A stretch of 64,000 nt of DNA from Burkholderia cepacia ATCC 25416 (lineage in GTDB: Bacteria; Pseudomonadota; Gammaproteobacteria; Burkholderiales; Burkholderiaceae): positions 2,728,001 to 2,792,000 of the forward strand of contig NZ_CP012981.1 in NCBI RefSeq assembly GCF_001411495.1, read 5' to 3'. A program made the translations under genes and the position numbers. This document shows positions 37,101 to 45,339 of this stretch, one piece after another. The stretch's first letter is position 1. Each line of letters starts with the position of its first letter. Under the pieces are notes generated by a model. The model did no database searches and was not told the origin of the DNA. It worked only from the letters and a program-made list of their open reading frames with translations.

Positions 37101-37892
37101 GTGCCGGCCGGCGCGACCGGCGAACTGTATCTCGCGGGCGCGGGCCTCGCGCGCGGCTATCTCGGCCGTCCGGCGCTGACCGCCGAGCGCTTCGTGCCCG
37201 ATCCGTTCGTCCCGGGCGCGCGCATGTACCGCACGGGCGACCTCGCGCGACGGCGTGCGGACGGTGCGCTCGACTACCTCGGCCGCGTCGATACGCAGGT
37301 CAAGCTGCGCGGCCAGCGGATCGAGCCGGGCGAGATCGAGGCGCTGCTGCGCGCGGCGCCCGGCGTGAACGATGCGGTCGTGATCGTGCGCGACGAGCAA
37401 CTGGTCGGTTATGTCGCACGCGGCGATGCGGCCCCGCTTGACCGGGCGGCGCTGCTCGACTCGCTGCGTGCGCAACTGCCGGCCTACATGGTGCCGTCGC
37501 AGCTGGTCGAACTCGACGCGTTGCCCGTCACGCCGAACGGCAAGTGCGACCGCCATGCGCTGCCCGCGCCGGTACGCGAGACGGCAGCCGAAGCGGCACT
37601 CGCGACCGACACGGAACGCACGCTCGCCGGGATCTGGCAACGCGTGCTGCACGTGGACGCGATCGGCCGCGACGGCGACTTCTTCCTGCTCGGCGGCCAT
37701 TCGCTGCTCGCGACGCAGGCCCATGCGCAGGCGAACCTGCACTGGGGGCTCGCGTTGCCGCTGCGCACGCTGTTCGACACGCGCACGCTGGCGCGTTGCG
37801 CGGAAGCGATCGATGCGGCCTGCGCGGCACGCGGCGCGACCGATGCGGCGAGCGCGATCGACGCGCTGCTCGGCGAACTGGAAACCCAATAA
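28200..37892 (+). CDS. orbI: Ornibactin NRPS OrbI, three modules (A-T-C-A-T-E-C-A-T)
   Basis: A 3230-residue synthetase; ATG 28200 follows GAAGGA. Domains with approximate residues: A1 20-500 (TSGSTGTPK at 158), T1 serine in GADSL at 559, C1 625-1065 (HHAITDG), A2 1082-1571, T2 serine in GGDSI at 1628, epimerase 1690-2127 ([10 protein letters not shown]), C2 2156-2590 (RHHVLLDG, of the type that accepts a D donor after an epimerase), A3 2616-3113 (FDVSVWE, pocket start DVW as in serine domains), T3 serine in GGHSL near 3163. There is no starter C domain and no thioesterase. Ornibactin is acyl-hydroxy-Orn, D-beta-hydroxy-Asp, Ser, formyl-hydroxy-Orn, putrescine; module order and the single epimerase fit the first three residues. 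Substrate assignment of A1 and A2 rests on that known structure. Confidence 0.95.
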   Translation: MTSFPTALHHRIRELARIAPDAPAIAAPFQNGLRLSRGALDARASRLARQLRAAGVGAEVRVGVCVERSCELFVALLAVLKAGGVFVPLDPRHPAARLDWIVRDAQLRHGIVDAAGRAALGAPFEHAFDAAADAADGQEVTQDDEAAPVHPRAAAYMIYTSGSTGTPKAVVVEHGPLAAHCDALAAALPIEAGDRLLHFASVNFDAAHECWLAPLATGASIVVAPPQPFAPDAAHALMVSEAVNVAAFPPAYLREFAAVAARDGVPPALRVLAFGGEALPQQAFEFVRRTFPSVRLINGYGPTEAVISPMLWPVEPGETPALAADDAYASLPIGRVIGPRVARVDCGEGGEGDGVGELLLGGVCVARGYHGRPALTAERFIPDADGEPGARVYRTGDLARLRDDGAFDYLGRLDDQVQVRGVRVEPAEIAACLRSHPAVADAAVVAETGNGPTRLIACVALRAEADDAALKAHVAEQLPAAWQPHRFVRCDALPYTLNGKIDRAALREKIAAARDTTQGDGDAPRTPTEQQLAGLWQTLLGLDAAPSRDDRFFALGADSLAAMQLQAAIRAAVRVNLRLDTLFADPALAELAEAVDRAERETGEPLATIAARRLTTDAADAAAACAPYVDRAASLAQQRFWVLAQTRDASAAYHIAAHWTIDGTLDRDALQRALDHVIGRHEAWRTTLVDNDDGVVMQRIHAHLPVSIADVDLRDQPPAARDAQAARLAEREAAEPFDLARGPLLRATLVALAGDRHRLLLTAHHAITDGWSSRCAFDELSAAYRAYAEGRAPSLPDLPIQYADYADWQRDMLAGGEGERQLDYWRDALRDVPGPLALPVDRQPGAARTLQGARVSVRLPDAVAADVRQLARDAQATVFTVLLAALDAWLSRLTGATDVVVAVPVAHRQRPETRALLGLFLNTVALRVRVAPTLPFRALVDAARTAALDAVAHQDVPFERVVDAVKPPVKRGDEWLRVKFAQQFDARHDSVLPGATAVATPGPDLAARFDYAVDFTDDANGIELVAAYATDCIDADTARAWLHSYAALVGAAARDPHQTTAVLPCDASAAARQPRDGRALRVEHADIVAAFARQAAAYPHRVALADASASLTFGELDDASNRLARALSGRGVGAEAPVIVCIERSARFVVGLLGVLKAGALAVLLDPAQPAARLAAAAADCGAHWALVADTAAWPAGIDAQPLDVDTLAQDATLAAGVRVAPHPEQGAYLIYTSGSTGTPKGVVVSHGALADYVQGMLDELAFAPDASFAMVSTVAADLGHTTLFGALCAGRTLHLLPAACAFDPDLFADEMRRRDVGVLKIVPSHLQALLDARVPADVLPRHALVTGGETLTWALVARLAALAPACRVINHYGPTEATVGAIACDTASIPADARDPASGVPLGLPLPNARALVLDAFGACVPAGATGELYLGGPGVARGYLGRPAQTAERFVPDPFTPGARLYRTGDRVRLRADGRLAFLGRIDDQVKIRGYRVEPGEVSAAVRAAGPVAQAETLAIEHDGRLRLATFVVMRDGATFDEAAVRAALAAKLPDYMVPAQFVALARLPVTANGKIDRAALREQAAAPVATASGNAPQGAVETVLAEVWQAVLKAPQVGRDDNFFELGGDSILVLQVIARARKRGVRFTPKQLFDGPTVAELARIAKTEDVAAAAAVAQPAAGSAAGAPVTAQVLTPAQQRFFALDIPRPGHWNQSVAFDVRGPFDADAFARAFDALLTHHDAFRQRFARGADGTWRAGDAAKPYDALPFVEVAAHDEADALARFDALQRRLDLGRGPLACACAARLPDGSTQLYLAIHHAIVDGVSWRILLDDLDSAYRAACERTPIRLSQPGLRADAWASRLARAATEPASPFAAEATYWAGMAQGDDVVPDHPDTTATNADAAVVVQTIDAALTRAALTDAHAAYRTQTIELLGAALALALAGASGAASCRIELEGHGREALFDDADASRTIGWLTSHYPVTLPVAATARDTLCAVKDTLRAVPHKGLGFGVLAHYGDAATRAVLAAVPRPRVTFNYLGQFDAPRDATLVPRFGGTGVERDPQGPLGNALAIHAYLDTDRDGARTLKVHWVYGAPQFERTTIDACAERFAAALRELVDACASRVAHRGAGATPGDFPLAQAAGLTQAAIERTPLDWRTIDDVYPLSPMQQGILFHALFAPGHASYVNQLVATAAALDADRLVAAFEASIARHDILRTSVMPDEAAPLQCVHRHARMPVEQLDWRTRGDTLDADFDAWLAADRARGFDWREPPLMRVTLIRVTDDAWRIVWTRHHVLLDGWSTARLLADVLRDYRDPDAVSPFASRPVLRYRDFIAWLGTRDRDADERFWTERLARLDAPTLIADRTADRADADMVTWRATLDADAMTRVAQTARALKLTVNTLVQGAWALALQRMTHQPAVAFGATVAGRPDALADVDSVLGLFINTVPVITAPAPQQRAADWLQALQRDNAAAAEHAHTPLADIQRWARGAGGALFDTLVVFENYPVDDTARDADPRALVLSGVRSIEATDFALTLVIESGAELTIDYGYDTARVDARQVETWHRAFACALDALARTPDALLGTLSIADDATRDALARAQDTAHTWPASQRQPLHLQFADAARATPDAIALEYADVHGGVHRATYRELDVGTSRIAAALRRRGVRPDTPVALCVERSFDMVMALVGVLKAGAAYLPVDPDYPAERIAYLLRDARPAVAITQAHLREQVEAALGDGATTQLLTVADLLADETVDETVDDNAGVTAEVDDAQLAYLIYTSGSTGKPKGAGNTHGALANRIAWMQHAYRLTHDDVVLHKTPFGFDVSVWEFVWPLAIGAKLAIAAPGDHRDPARLAAAIHAHGVTVLHFVPSMLAAFAAHLDDFAAAAQCDSVRLIVASGEALAPELVEKMARLLPHATLVNLYGPTEAAIDVSHWTCGPDDAQAVAVPIGHPIANLQLHVLDAAWQPVPAGATGELYLAGAGLARGYLGRPALTAERFVPDPFVPGARMYRTGDLARRRADGALDYLGRVDTQVKLRGQRIEPGEIEALLRAAPGVNDAVVIVRDEQLVGYVARGDAAPLDRAALLDSLRAQLPAYMVPSQLVELDALPVTPNGKCDRHALPAPVRETAAEAALATDTERTLAGIWQRVLHVDAIGRDGDFFLLGGHSLLATQAHAQANLHWGLALPLRTLFDTRTLARCAEAIDAACAARGATDAASAIDALLGELETQ

Positions 37893-37901
37893 GGACGACG
37901 G

Positions 37902-40900
37902 ATGACGAAGGTTCAACCCGACTGGCTGGCGCTCGCGACGCGTTTCGCGCAACTGCCCGACGCGCAGCGCGCGGTGTTCATCGACAAGCTCGGCGCGGCC
38001 GGCATCGATTTTCGCGTGCTGCCGATCCCGCCGCGCACGCCGCGCAGCGACCGCGTGCCGGCGTCGTTCGCACAGACGCGGCTGTGGCTGCATGCGCGGC
38101 TGATCGATGCGCCGGACGCGTACCACATCACCGAGCGCCTGGCGCTGACGGGCCCGCTCGACGCGCACGCGTTGCGCCTGGCATGCGACGCGCTGATCGC
38201 GCGCCACGAGGCGCTGCGCACGACCTTCGACGAAGCGCCGGACGGCGTCGCGCAAACGATCCACGCGCCGATGCGCTGCCCGTGGCGCGAAACCGGTCTC
38301 GAAGCGCTGCCGGACGCGCAGCGCATGGCGCGCGCGCAAGCCGTCGCGACGGCCGAGGAAGCCGAACCGTTCGATCTCGGCGTGGCGCCGCTCGTGCGCG
38401 CCCACCTGGTGCGCTTCGACGCGACGCATCACTGGCTCGCGCTGACCGTGCACCACATCGTGTCGGACGGCTGGTCGTCGGGCGTGATGCTCGAGGAACT
38501 CGCGGCGTTCTATCGCACGTATGCGTCCGACCGGCCGGTACCGCTCGCGCCGCTGCCGATCCAGTACGCCGACTACGCGCTGTGGCAGCGCCGCTGGCTC
38601 GACGCCGGCGAGCGCGAACGCCAGCTCGCGTTCTGGCGCGAACGGCTCGATCCGCAGCGCGGCGTGCTGACGCTGCCGGGCGCGGCCGCACGACCCGCGC
38701 GCCGCAGTGCGCGCGGCGCCCGCCATGGGTTTTCGCTCGACGCGCGCATCGGTGCGCAACTGCGCGCATTCGCGGCCGCGTCGGGCGCCACGCCGTTCGC
38801 GGTGCTGCTCGCCGCGCTCGATGCGCTGCTCGCGCGCGCGACGGGCGATGCGCGGATCTGCGTCGGCGTGCCGGCCGCGAACCGCGAACGCGCGGAAGTC
38901 GCCGGCCTGATCGGCTTCTTCGTCAACACGCTGGCGATCGACGTCGACGTGCCCGCGCACGGCGATTTCTCGTCGCTGGTCGCGCGCACGCAGCGTGCGC
39001 TCGTCGACGCGCAGATGCATCAGGACGTGCCGTTCGAGCAGGTGGTCGACGCGCTCGGCGTGCCGCGCAGCGCGAGTCACCATCCGCTGTTCCAGGTGAT
39101 GGCCGCATACGGCGAGCGTCGTGCGTTGCCGGCGCTCGGCGCGGCGTCGGCCGCGTTGCTGCCGTCCGGTACGCCTTCCGCGAAATTCGACCTGACGCTG
39201 TCGGTCGAAGCGACGCCGGACGGCACCTTCGACGCCGCGTTCATCTACGCGCTCGACCTGTTCGATGCGGATGCGATCGAACGGCTGGCCGCGCGCTTCG
39301 TCACGCTGCTTGCCGATGCGCTCGCGCGCCCCGACATGCCGGTCGGCGATCTCGACTGGCTGCCCGCCGCCGAGCGCGCGCAGCTCCTTGCATGGAACGC
39401 GCCGGCCGGCGCGACCGATGCCGAGCCGTTCGTGCCCGTGCATGCACGCATCGCCGCGCATGCGCAGGCACGGCCCGACGCGCGCGGCGTCGCCGATATC
39501 GATCGTGCGTTCACGCGCGGCGAAGTCGATGCGCGCGCGGCCCGCCTGGCGCGCCATCTGGTGGCGGCCGGCGTACGGCCGGAAATGCGGGTCGGCGTCG
39601 CGCTGCAGCGCTCGGTGGACCTGCTCGTCGCGCTGATCGCGGTATTGAAGTCGGGCGCCGCGTTCGTGCCGCTCGATCCGGCTCATCCGCGCGAACGGCT
39701 CGCGCAGATCGTCGGCGACGCGAACATCGCGCACGTGCTGACCGACGGCGCGAGCGCCGCGTCGTTGCCCGAGCTGCCGGCGCTGCGCGTGTGGCGCGCC
39801 GATGAAGTTGCTGCACTCGACGAAGCGGCGCACGTCGTGCTGCCGGACGTGCTGCCGGGGCATGCGGCTTATGCGATCTACACGTCGGGCTCGACCGGCA
39901 AGCCGAAGGGCGTGATCGTCGACCATGCATCGTTCGCGCTGCATTGCGCGGCGATCGCCGAACGCTACGGCGCGGGCGAGCAGGACGTGTTCCTGCTGTT
40001 CCAGTCGGTCAACTTCGACGGCGCGCATGAAGGCTGGTTCTCGCAGTACATGTCGGGCGCCGCCGTGTCGGTGACGGCCGACGTGCTGTGGCCGCCCGCG
40101 CAGACCTGCGCGATGATGGTCCGCGACGGCGTGACGATGACCTACGTGCCGCCCGGCTGCGCCGCCCAACTCGCCGAATGGGCGCTCGCGCACGGCGCGC
40201 CGCCGACACTGCGGTCGCTGACCGTCGGCGGCGAAGCGACGTCGCGCGAGGCATTCGCGATGCTGCGCCGCGCGCTGCCGAACGTGCGCGTGGTCAACGG
40301 CTACGGGCCGACCGAGACGGTCATCACGCCGACGCTGTGGATGTTCCGGCCCGGCGACGATCTCGCGAAGCTCGGCGACGCCGCGTACCTGCCGATCGGT
40401 ACGCTGGTCGGCGCACGCACCGCGCACGTGCTCGACGAGCGGCTGCATCCGCTGCCGGTCGGCGTGATCGGCGAACTGTACCTGGGCGGCGAGGGGATCG
40501 GCGTCGCGCGCGGCTATCTCGACCGCCCGGCGCTGACGGCCGAGCGTTTCGTGCCCGATCCGTACGGCGCGCCGGGCGCGCGGCTGTACCGCACGGGCGA
40601 CCTCGTGCGGCGCCGCGCGGACGGCGTGTTCGACTTCATCGGCCGCGTCGACCACCAGGTGAAGCTGCGCGGGCTGCGCATCGAACTCGGCGAGATCGAG
40701 GCACAGCTTGCCGCGCACGACGCGGTGCGTGAAGCATGCGCGGTCGTGCACGGGCAGGGCGCACTCGCGCAGCTCGTCGCGTACGTCGAGCTGACCGCCG
40801 ACGCACGGGCGGCCGCGCAGCCGGTTGAAGCCGCGACGCTCGACGCACACCTGCGCCGCACGCTGCCCGATTACATGGTGCCCGCGCAGCTGATCGTGCT

Positions 40901-42896
40901 GGACGCGCTGCCGCGCAACGCGAACAGCAAGGTCGACCGCGCACGGCTGCCGGCGCCCGTGCGCGTCGAACGCGCGTACGAAGCGCCGCAGGACGGCGAC
41001 GAAGCCGCGCTCGCGGCGATCTGGTGCGACGTGCTCAATCTCGAGCGTGTGGGCCGGGGCGATCACTTCTTCGATCTCGGCGGCCATTCGCTCGCCGCCG
41101 TGCGCGTCGCGACGCGCGTGGCCGAACGGCTCGGCCGCGACGTGCCGGTGCGCGCGCTGTTCGAAGCGCCGGTGCTCGCGCAGTACGCGCGTCAGGTGGC
41201 CGATGCCCCGCGCGCCGCGCATGCCGGTGCCGCGGCGCCGGGTGTTGCGGTGGCGAAACCGGACGCCCACGGCGTATGGCCGCTGTCGCCGGCGCAGCTC
41301 GGCCTGTGGTTCCTGTGGCGCGCGCAGCCGGACAGCGCCGCGTACAACATTCCGGTCGCGCTGCGGGTGCGCGGCCCGCTCGACGTCGATGCGCTGCGTG
41401 CGGCCTTCTCGGACGTCGTGGCCGTGCATCCGGCGCTGCGCGCGCGGCTCGTGGCGCGTGACGGCGCGCTGCCGGGCCAGCGGATCGACGCAGGCGTTTC
41501 CGTCGAACTGCCGGTGATCGACCTGTCGGCGCAAGCCGATGTGCTTGCCCGCGCGGCGGCACTGACCGACGAGGATGCGCTCGCGCCGTTCGACCTCGCG
41601 GCCGATGCGCCGCTGTGGCGCGCGCGGGTGCTGCGGCTCGGCGCGGACGATCACGTGCTGTCGCTGACGATTCATCACATCGTGTCGGATGGCGAATCGA
41701 TCGAGCTGTGGCTCGATGCGGTTCGCGCGCGCTATGTCGCCCGCATGCAGGGCGGTGCTGTGGCAGCCGGAGAGATCGCCCAGCCGGTCGCCCGGCCGCT
41801 CGTGCTGCCCGCGCCGTGCCATCCGGCCCGCGTCGCTTACTGGCGCGATGCGCTGACGGACCTGCCGGTGCGCCTGCTGCCGCAGCGCGCCAACGCGCCG
41901 GCCGTGCCGCAATGGCGCGCGGCGCGCATCGCGTTCGAATTCGACGGCGCGCTGATCCGCGCCGCACGCGATACGGCGTCGGCCGCGCACGCGACGCTGC
42001 CGATGCTGCTGCACGCGGCGCTCAACACCGCCTTGTTCCGCGCGACGGGTGCGGCCGACCAGCCGGTCGGCGTGCTCGCGTCGACGCGCGAGCTGACGGG
42101 CGACGCGGCCCGCGAGGCGCTCGGCCTCTTCATCAATTCGGTCGTCGTGCGCACGCGGATCGACCCGGCCGCGCGTCGCGCGGACGTGCTGGCACAGGTG
42201 CGCGACACGGCGCTCGCGGCCTATGCGCACGCCGACGTGCCGTTCGCGGACGTCGTCGCGGCGCTGCGCGCGCCGCGTGCCGCGCAGGCCAATCCGCTGT
42301 TCCAGGTGATGTTCAACTACCTGCGCCCGACCGGTGCCGCCGCGCGCGACTGGGCCGGCCTGTCGCTGGCCGGGTTCGACGAGGTACGCCATCGCGTCGT
42401 GTTCACGCTGGAGCTGGACGTCGTCGAGCATCCGGACGGGCGCGTGAGCGCCGCGTTCTCGTATGCGGACGAACTGCTCGACCGCAGCTTCGTCGATGCG
42501 CTCGTCGACGTTTACCACGACGAAGTCGCGCGCTTCGCCGGCGCGTCGGAAGCCGCGCTCGGCGCGCCCGACACGCATGCCGCTGCGCAAGCATCGCCGC
42601 GCGCGCCCGCGGCAGGCGACGCACGCGCCGCAACGTCGTCACGCGCACCGCATGCGGCTGCCGCGCTCGCGGCGCTGTGGTCCGACACGTTCGCGACGGC
42701 CGCGCCCGAGCCCGATGCCGACCTGTTCGAAGCGGGCGCGACGTCGTTCGACGTCGTGCGCTTCGTCGACGCGGCCAGCCGGGCCGGTCACGCGCTGACG
42801 GTCGCCGACCTGTTCGCGTCGCCGACCTTCGCAGCACTCGGCGCGCGGCTCGAGGCATGCACGGAAACGGGACAGGAGGAACGCCATGCTGGCTGA
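37902..42896 (+). CDS. orbJ: Ornibactin NRPS OrbJ, terminal module (C-A-T-C-T)
   Basis: A 1664-residue synthetase adding the fourth residue and releasing the chain. An N-terminal helix ending in GIDFRVLPI is like those of pyoverdine synthetases. Approximate domains: C1 50-495 (HHIVSDG at 183), A 510-1007 ([10 protein letters not shown] at 660; pocket segment NFDGAHEGW), T serine in GGHSL near 1062, C2 1124-1550 (HHIVSDGES, near 1255, motif intact), then a carrier-like domain with the atypical core EAGATSFDVV near 1611. The A pocket resembles that of OrbI A1 (NFDAAHECW), as expected if both load hydroxyornithine derivatives. No thioesterase is present; C2 most likely uses putrescine as the amine that releases the product. 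It begins 9 bases after orbI and its end overlaps orbK. Confidence 0.94.
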   Translation: MTKVQPDWLALATRFAQLPDAQRAVFIDKLGAAGIDFRVLPIPPRTPRSDRVPASFAQTRLWLHARLIDAPDAYHITERLALTGPLDAHALRLACDALIARHEALRTTFDEAPDGVAQTIHAPMRCPWRETGLEALPDAQRMARAQAVATAEEAEPFDLGVAPLVRAHLVRFDATHHWLALTVHHIVSDGWSSGVMLEELAAFYRTYASDRPVPLAPLPIQYADYALWQRRWLDAGERERQLAFWRERLDPQRGVLTLPGAAARPARRSARGARHGFSLDARIGAQLRAFAAASGATPFAVLLAALDALLARATGDARICVGVPAANRERAEVAGLIGFFVNTLAIDVDVPAHGDFSSLVARTQRALVDAQMHQDVPFEQVVDALGVPRSASHHPLFQVMAAYGERRALPALGAASAALLPSGTPSAKFDLTLSVEATPDGTFDAAFIYALDLFDADAIERLAARFVTLLADALARPDMPVGDLDWLPAAERAQLLAWNAPAGATDAEPFVPVHARIAAHAQARPDARGVADIDRAFTRGEVDARAARLARHLVAAGVRPEMRVGVALQRSVDLLVALIAVLKSGAAFVPLDPAHPRERLAQIVGDANIAHVLTDGASAASLPELPALRVWRADEVAALDEAAHVVLPDVLPGHAAYAIYTSGSTGKPKGVIVDHASFALHCAAIAERYGAGEQDVFLLFQSVNFDGAHEGWFSQYMSGAAVSVTADVLWPPAQTCAMMVRDGVTMTYVPPGCAAQLAEWALAHGAPPTLRSLTVGGEATSREAFAMLRRALPNVRVVNGYGPTETVITPTLWMFRPGDDLAKLGDAAYLPIGTLVGARTAHVLDERLHPLPVGVIGELYLGGEGIGVARGYLDRPALTAERFVPDPYGAPGARLYRTGDLVRRRADGVFDFIGRVDHQVKLRGLRIELGEIEAQLAAHDAVREACAVVHGQGALAQLVAYVELTADARAAAQPVEAATLDAHLRRTLPDYMVPAQLIVLDALPRNANSKVDRARLPAPVRVERAYEAPQDGDEAALAAIWCDVLNLERVGRGDHFFDLGGHSLAAVRVATRVAERLGRDVPVRALFEAPVLAQYARQVADAPRAAHAGAAAPGVAVAKPDAHGVWPLSPAQLGLWFLWRAQPDSAAYNIPVALRVRGPLDVDALRAAFSDVVAVHPALRARLVARDGALPGQRIDAGVSVELPVIDLSAQADVLARAAALTDEDALAPFDLAADAPLWRARVLRLGADDHVLSLTIHHIVSDGESIELWLDAVRARYVARMQGGAVAAGEIAQPVARPLVLPAPCHPARVAYWRDALTDLPVRLLPQRANAPAVPQWRAARIAFEFDGALIRAARDTASAAHATLPMLLHAALNTALFRATGAADQPVGVLASTRELTGDAAREALGLFINSVVVRTRIDPAARRADVLAQVRDTALAAYAHADVPFADVVAALRAPRAAQANPLFQVMFNYLRPTGAAARDWAGLSLAGFDEVRHRVVFTLELDVVEHPDGRVSAAFSYADELLDRSFVDALVDVYHDEVARFAGASEAALGAPDTHAAAQASPRAPAAGDARAATSSRAPHAAAALAALWSDTFATAAPEPDADLFEAGATSFDVVRFVDAASRAGHALTVADLFASPTFAALGARLEACTETGQEERHAG

Positions 42897-43920
42897 AGTG
42901 CGTCCGGACGGATTCACGATGCTCGATACCTACCGCCTCGCGTTCGCGGACGGCCTGTTCGCCGTGCGCGACGGCGCGGAGATCCGCGTCGCGCAGGGCG
43001 ACGGCATCGGTGCGCAGCTGTTGCGCGCGCAACTCGGCGACGACGGCGCACTGCGCCTCGTCGCATACAACCATCGCGCGTCGCCGACCGACCAGCGGCG
43101 TGCGCTGCTGGCCGCATTGGCCGCGGCGTTTTCCGACAGCGCGCGCCACGCGTCGATCCGGCTCGACCCGGCCGCATGGCCGGCGGTCGCGCTCGATGCG
43201 CTGCGCGCGAGCGGCGTGCTCGCCGACGCCGGCCGTTGCATGCGCGAAGGCTGGGCACAGCAGGCCGACCTGTGGCTCGTCGGCCCGCATCTGCCGTGCG
43301 CGACGCTGCCGGTGTTCACCGACGGCCGCCGCCACCCGCGCCGGCCGCCGGCGCCGCGCGGCGAAGTGTATGCGCGCGACCTGCCGGCGCTCGGCGTGCG
43401 CTTCACGCTGCGCGGCTGGCAGCCGGCCGAGGATGCCCAACGCGTCGCGCGCTGGTTCGACGAGCCGCGCGTGCGCGACGGCTGGCCGGGCGCGCAGCCT
43501 GGCGTGGACGGCGGGCAAGGTGCGGCGCCGGATGCCGACCCGCACGTCACGCCGCTCGTCGGCTGCTTCGACGGCGAACCGTTCGCGTATTTCGAGGCGT
43601 TCTGGCTGAAGGAAGACGCGCTCGCGCCGCACGTCGCGGCGCGCGACTACGACCGCGGGCTGCGGATGCTGGTCGGCGAATCGCGCTGGCGCGGCCCGCA
43701 TTGCGTGGCGGGCTGGCTGCCGTCCGTCGTTCATTACCTGTTTCTCGACGACCCGCGTACCGAAGCGGTCGGCTGTGCCGTTCCGGCCGGCCACGCGCGG
43801 GTTGCCGACCATCTCGCGCGGCATGGCTTCGCGCGGCAGCGCCGTCTCGCGCTGGCCGACGCGCAGCCGCTGTGGATGCGCACGCTGCGCGAGACGTTCT
43901 TCTCCGGCCGTCACGTCTGA
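42886..43920 (+). CDS. orbK: N-hydroxyornithine acyltransferase-like protein (IucB/PvdY family)
   Basis: A 344-residue GNAT-type protein of the siderophore acyltransferase group. ATG 42886 lies inside the end of orbJ behind GGAGGAA. The N-terminal 150 residues form a divergent domain also found in OrbL. The C-terminal transferase part has RHPRRPPAPRGEVYARDLP near residue 150, FAYFEAFWLKEDALAPH near residue 225 and YDRGLRMLVGESRWRGP near residue 250, followed by HYLFLDDPRTE. It should help attach the 3-hydroxy fatty acid to N5-hydroxyornithine of residue 1. At the place where OrbL has HFWDQRG, OrbK has DGWPGAQPG, so a catalytic-site difference is possible. OrbL is its paralogue in the same operon. 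Confidence 0.85.
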   Translation: MLAEVRPDGFTMLDTYRLAFADGLFAVRDGAEIRVAQGDGIGAQLLRAQLGDDGALRLVAYNHRASPTDQRRALLAALAAAFSDSARHASIRLDPAAWPAVALDALRASGVLADAGRCMREGWAQQADLWLVGPHLPCATLPVFTDGRRHPRRPPAPRGEVYARDLPALGVRFTLRGWQPAEDAQRVARWFDEPRVRDGWPGAQPGVDGGQGAAPDADPHVTPLVGCFDGEPFAYFEAFWLKEDALAPHVAARDYDRGLRMLVGESRWRGPHCVAGWLPSVVHYLFLDDPRTEAVGCAVPAGHARVADHLARHGFARQRRLALADAQPLWMRTLRETFFSGRHV

Positions 43921-43952
43921 CGGGCCGGATTCACCGACAAGGGAGCTGAGAC

Positions 43953-45317
43953 ATGCAGAGAGAAACCGTATTCGACCTGATCGGCGTCGGCTTCGGGCCG
44001 TCGAATCTGGCGCTGGCCGTGCGCCTCGCGGAGCGCGGCGGCGCACGTACGCTCGCCCATTGCTTCGTCGAGCGCCAGCCTGAATTCGGCTGGCATCGCG
44101 GGATGCTGCTCGACGACTGCCGGATGCAGATCTCGTTTCTGAAGGATCTCGTCACGATGCGCGATCCGAAAAGCCGCTACACGTTCATCAACTACCTGTT
44201 CGAACGCGGCCGGCTGAACGAATTCGTCAACCTGAAGAACTTCTACCCGACCCGCGTCGAATTCCACGACTACCTGAGCTGGGTGGCCGACGCGTTCGAC
44301 GATCGCGTCCATTACAGCGAGACCGTGCTGGGCATCGAGCCCGTGCGCGGCGACGGCGCGCGGATCGACGCGCTGCGCGTGCTGTCGCGCGACGCCGCCG
44401 GCCACGAGCGCCAACGCGTCACGCGCGCGCTGTCGGTCGGCGTCGGCGGGACGCCGGCGATCCCGGACGCGTTCGCCGCGCTCGGCCGCGACCGCGTGAT
44501 CCACTCGTCGTCCTACCTGACCGACATCGACCGGCTCGTCGCATCGCCGGACGGCGAGCGCCGCCGCGTCGCGGTGATCGGCGCGGGGCAGAGCGCGGCC
44601 GAGGTGTTCATCGATCTCGCGCGCCGCTTCCCGCATGTCGACGCGAGCCTCGTGATGCGCGCGGGCGCGCTCAAGCCGGCCGACGACAGCCCGTTCGTCA
44701 ACGAGATCTTCAGCCCCGAATTCACCGATGTCGTCTATGCGCAGCCGCATGACGCGCGCCGCGCGCTGCTCGAGCGCTATCGCGACACGAACTACGCGGT
44801 GGTCGACCGGCCGCTGATCGAACAGATCTACGAAATGCTGTACCTGCAGCGCATCGACGGCACGCCGCGTCATGCGCTGCTCGCGAACAGCGCGATCGAG
44901 GGCGCGGCGCGCACCGCCGACGGCCGCATCGAGCTGACGTTGCGCGACCGGATGAGCGGCGCGACGCGCGTCGAGCGCTTCGACGCGCTCGTGCTCGCGA
45001 CCGGCTACCGCCGCGACACGCATTCGGCGCTGCTCGAAGGGCTCGCGCCGCACCTGGGCGATGCGCTCGAGCGTGGCGACGTGACGCGCGACTACCTGCT
45101 CGCGACGCCCGCGCACTTCGCGCCGCGCATCTACCTGCAAGGCTGCTGCGAAGACAGCCATGGATTGTCCGACACGTTGCTGTCGGTACTGGCACGCCGC
45201 GCGGACGAAATCTGCGCGTCGCTCGAAGACGGGATCGCGCCCGCCCATGACGAAGGCGCGGCCAAGGCAAGACAAGAAAACGGGGTGAGCGCGGGCCGGA
45301 TGGCTTTCGCTCTTTGA
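43953..45317 (+). CDS. pvdA: L-ornithine N5-monooxygenase
   Basis: A 454-residue flavin monooxygenase that hydroxylates the side-chain nitrogen of ornithine, the committed step to both hydroxamates of ornibactin. The FAD site is GVGFGPSNLALAVRL at residues 11-25, the NADPH site VIGAGQSAAEVFIDL near residue 207, and the terminal ATGYRRD motif near residue 350. QISFLKDLVTMRDPKSRYTF near residue 65 is diagnostic for ornithine/lysine N-hydroxylases. A GGGAG sequence precedes the ATG. It sits between orbK and orbA. The last 30 residues (Ala/Lys-rich) are variable in the family. Confidence 0.95.
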   Translation: MQRETVFDLIGVGFGPSNLALAVRLAERGGARTLAHCFVERQPEFGWHRGMLLDDCRMQISFLKDLVTMRDPKSRYTFINYLFERGRLNEFVNLKNFYPTRVEFHDYLSWVADAFDDRVHYSETVLGIEPVRGDGARIDALRVLSRDAAGHERQRVTRALSVGVGGTPAIPDAFAALGRDRVIHSSSYLTDIDRLVASPDGERRRVAVIGAGQSAAEVFIDLARRFPHVDASLVMRAGALKPADDSPFVNEIFSPEFTDVVYAQPHDARRALLERYRDTNYAVVDRPLIEQIYEMLYLQRIDGTPRHALLANSAIEGAARTADGRIELTLRDRMSGATRVERFDALVLATGYRRDTHSALLEGLAPHLGDALERGDVTRDYLLATPAHFAPRIYLQGCCEDSHGLSDTLLSVLARRADEICASLEDGIAPAHDEGAAKARQENGVSAGRMAFAL

Positions 45318-45339
45318 CAAAGGCGCGGTCGGAGACCGC

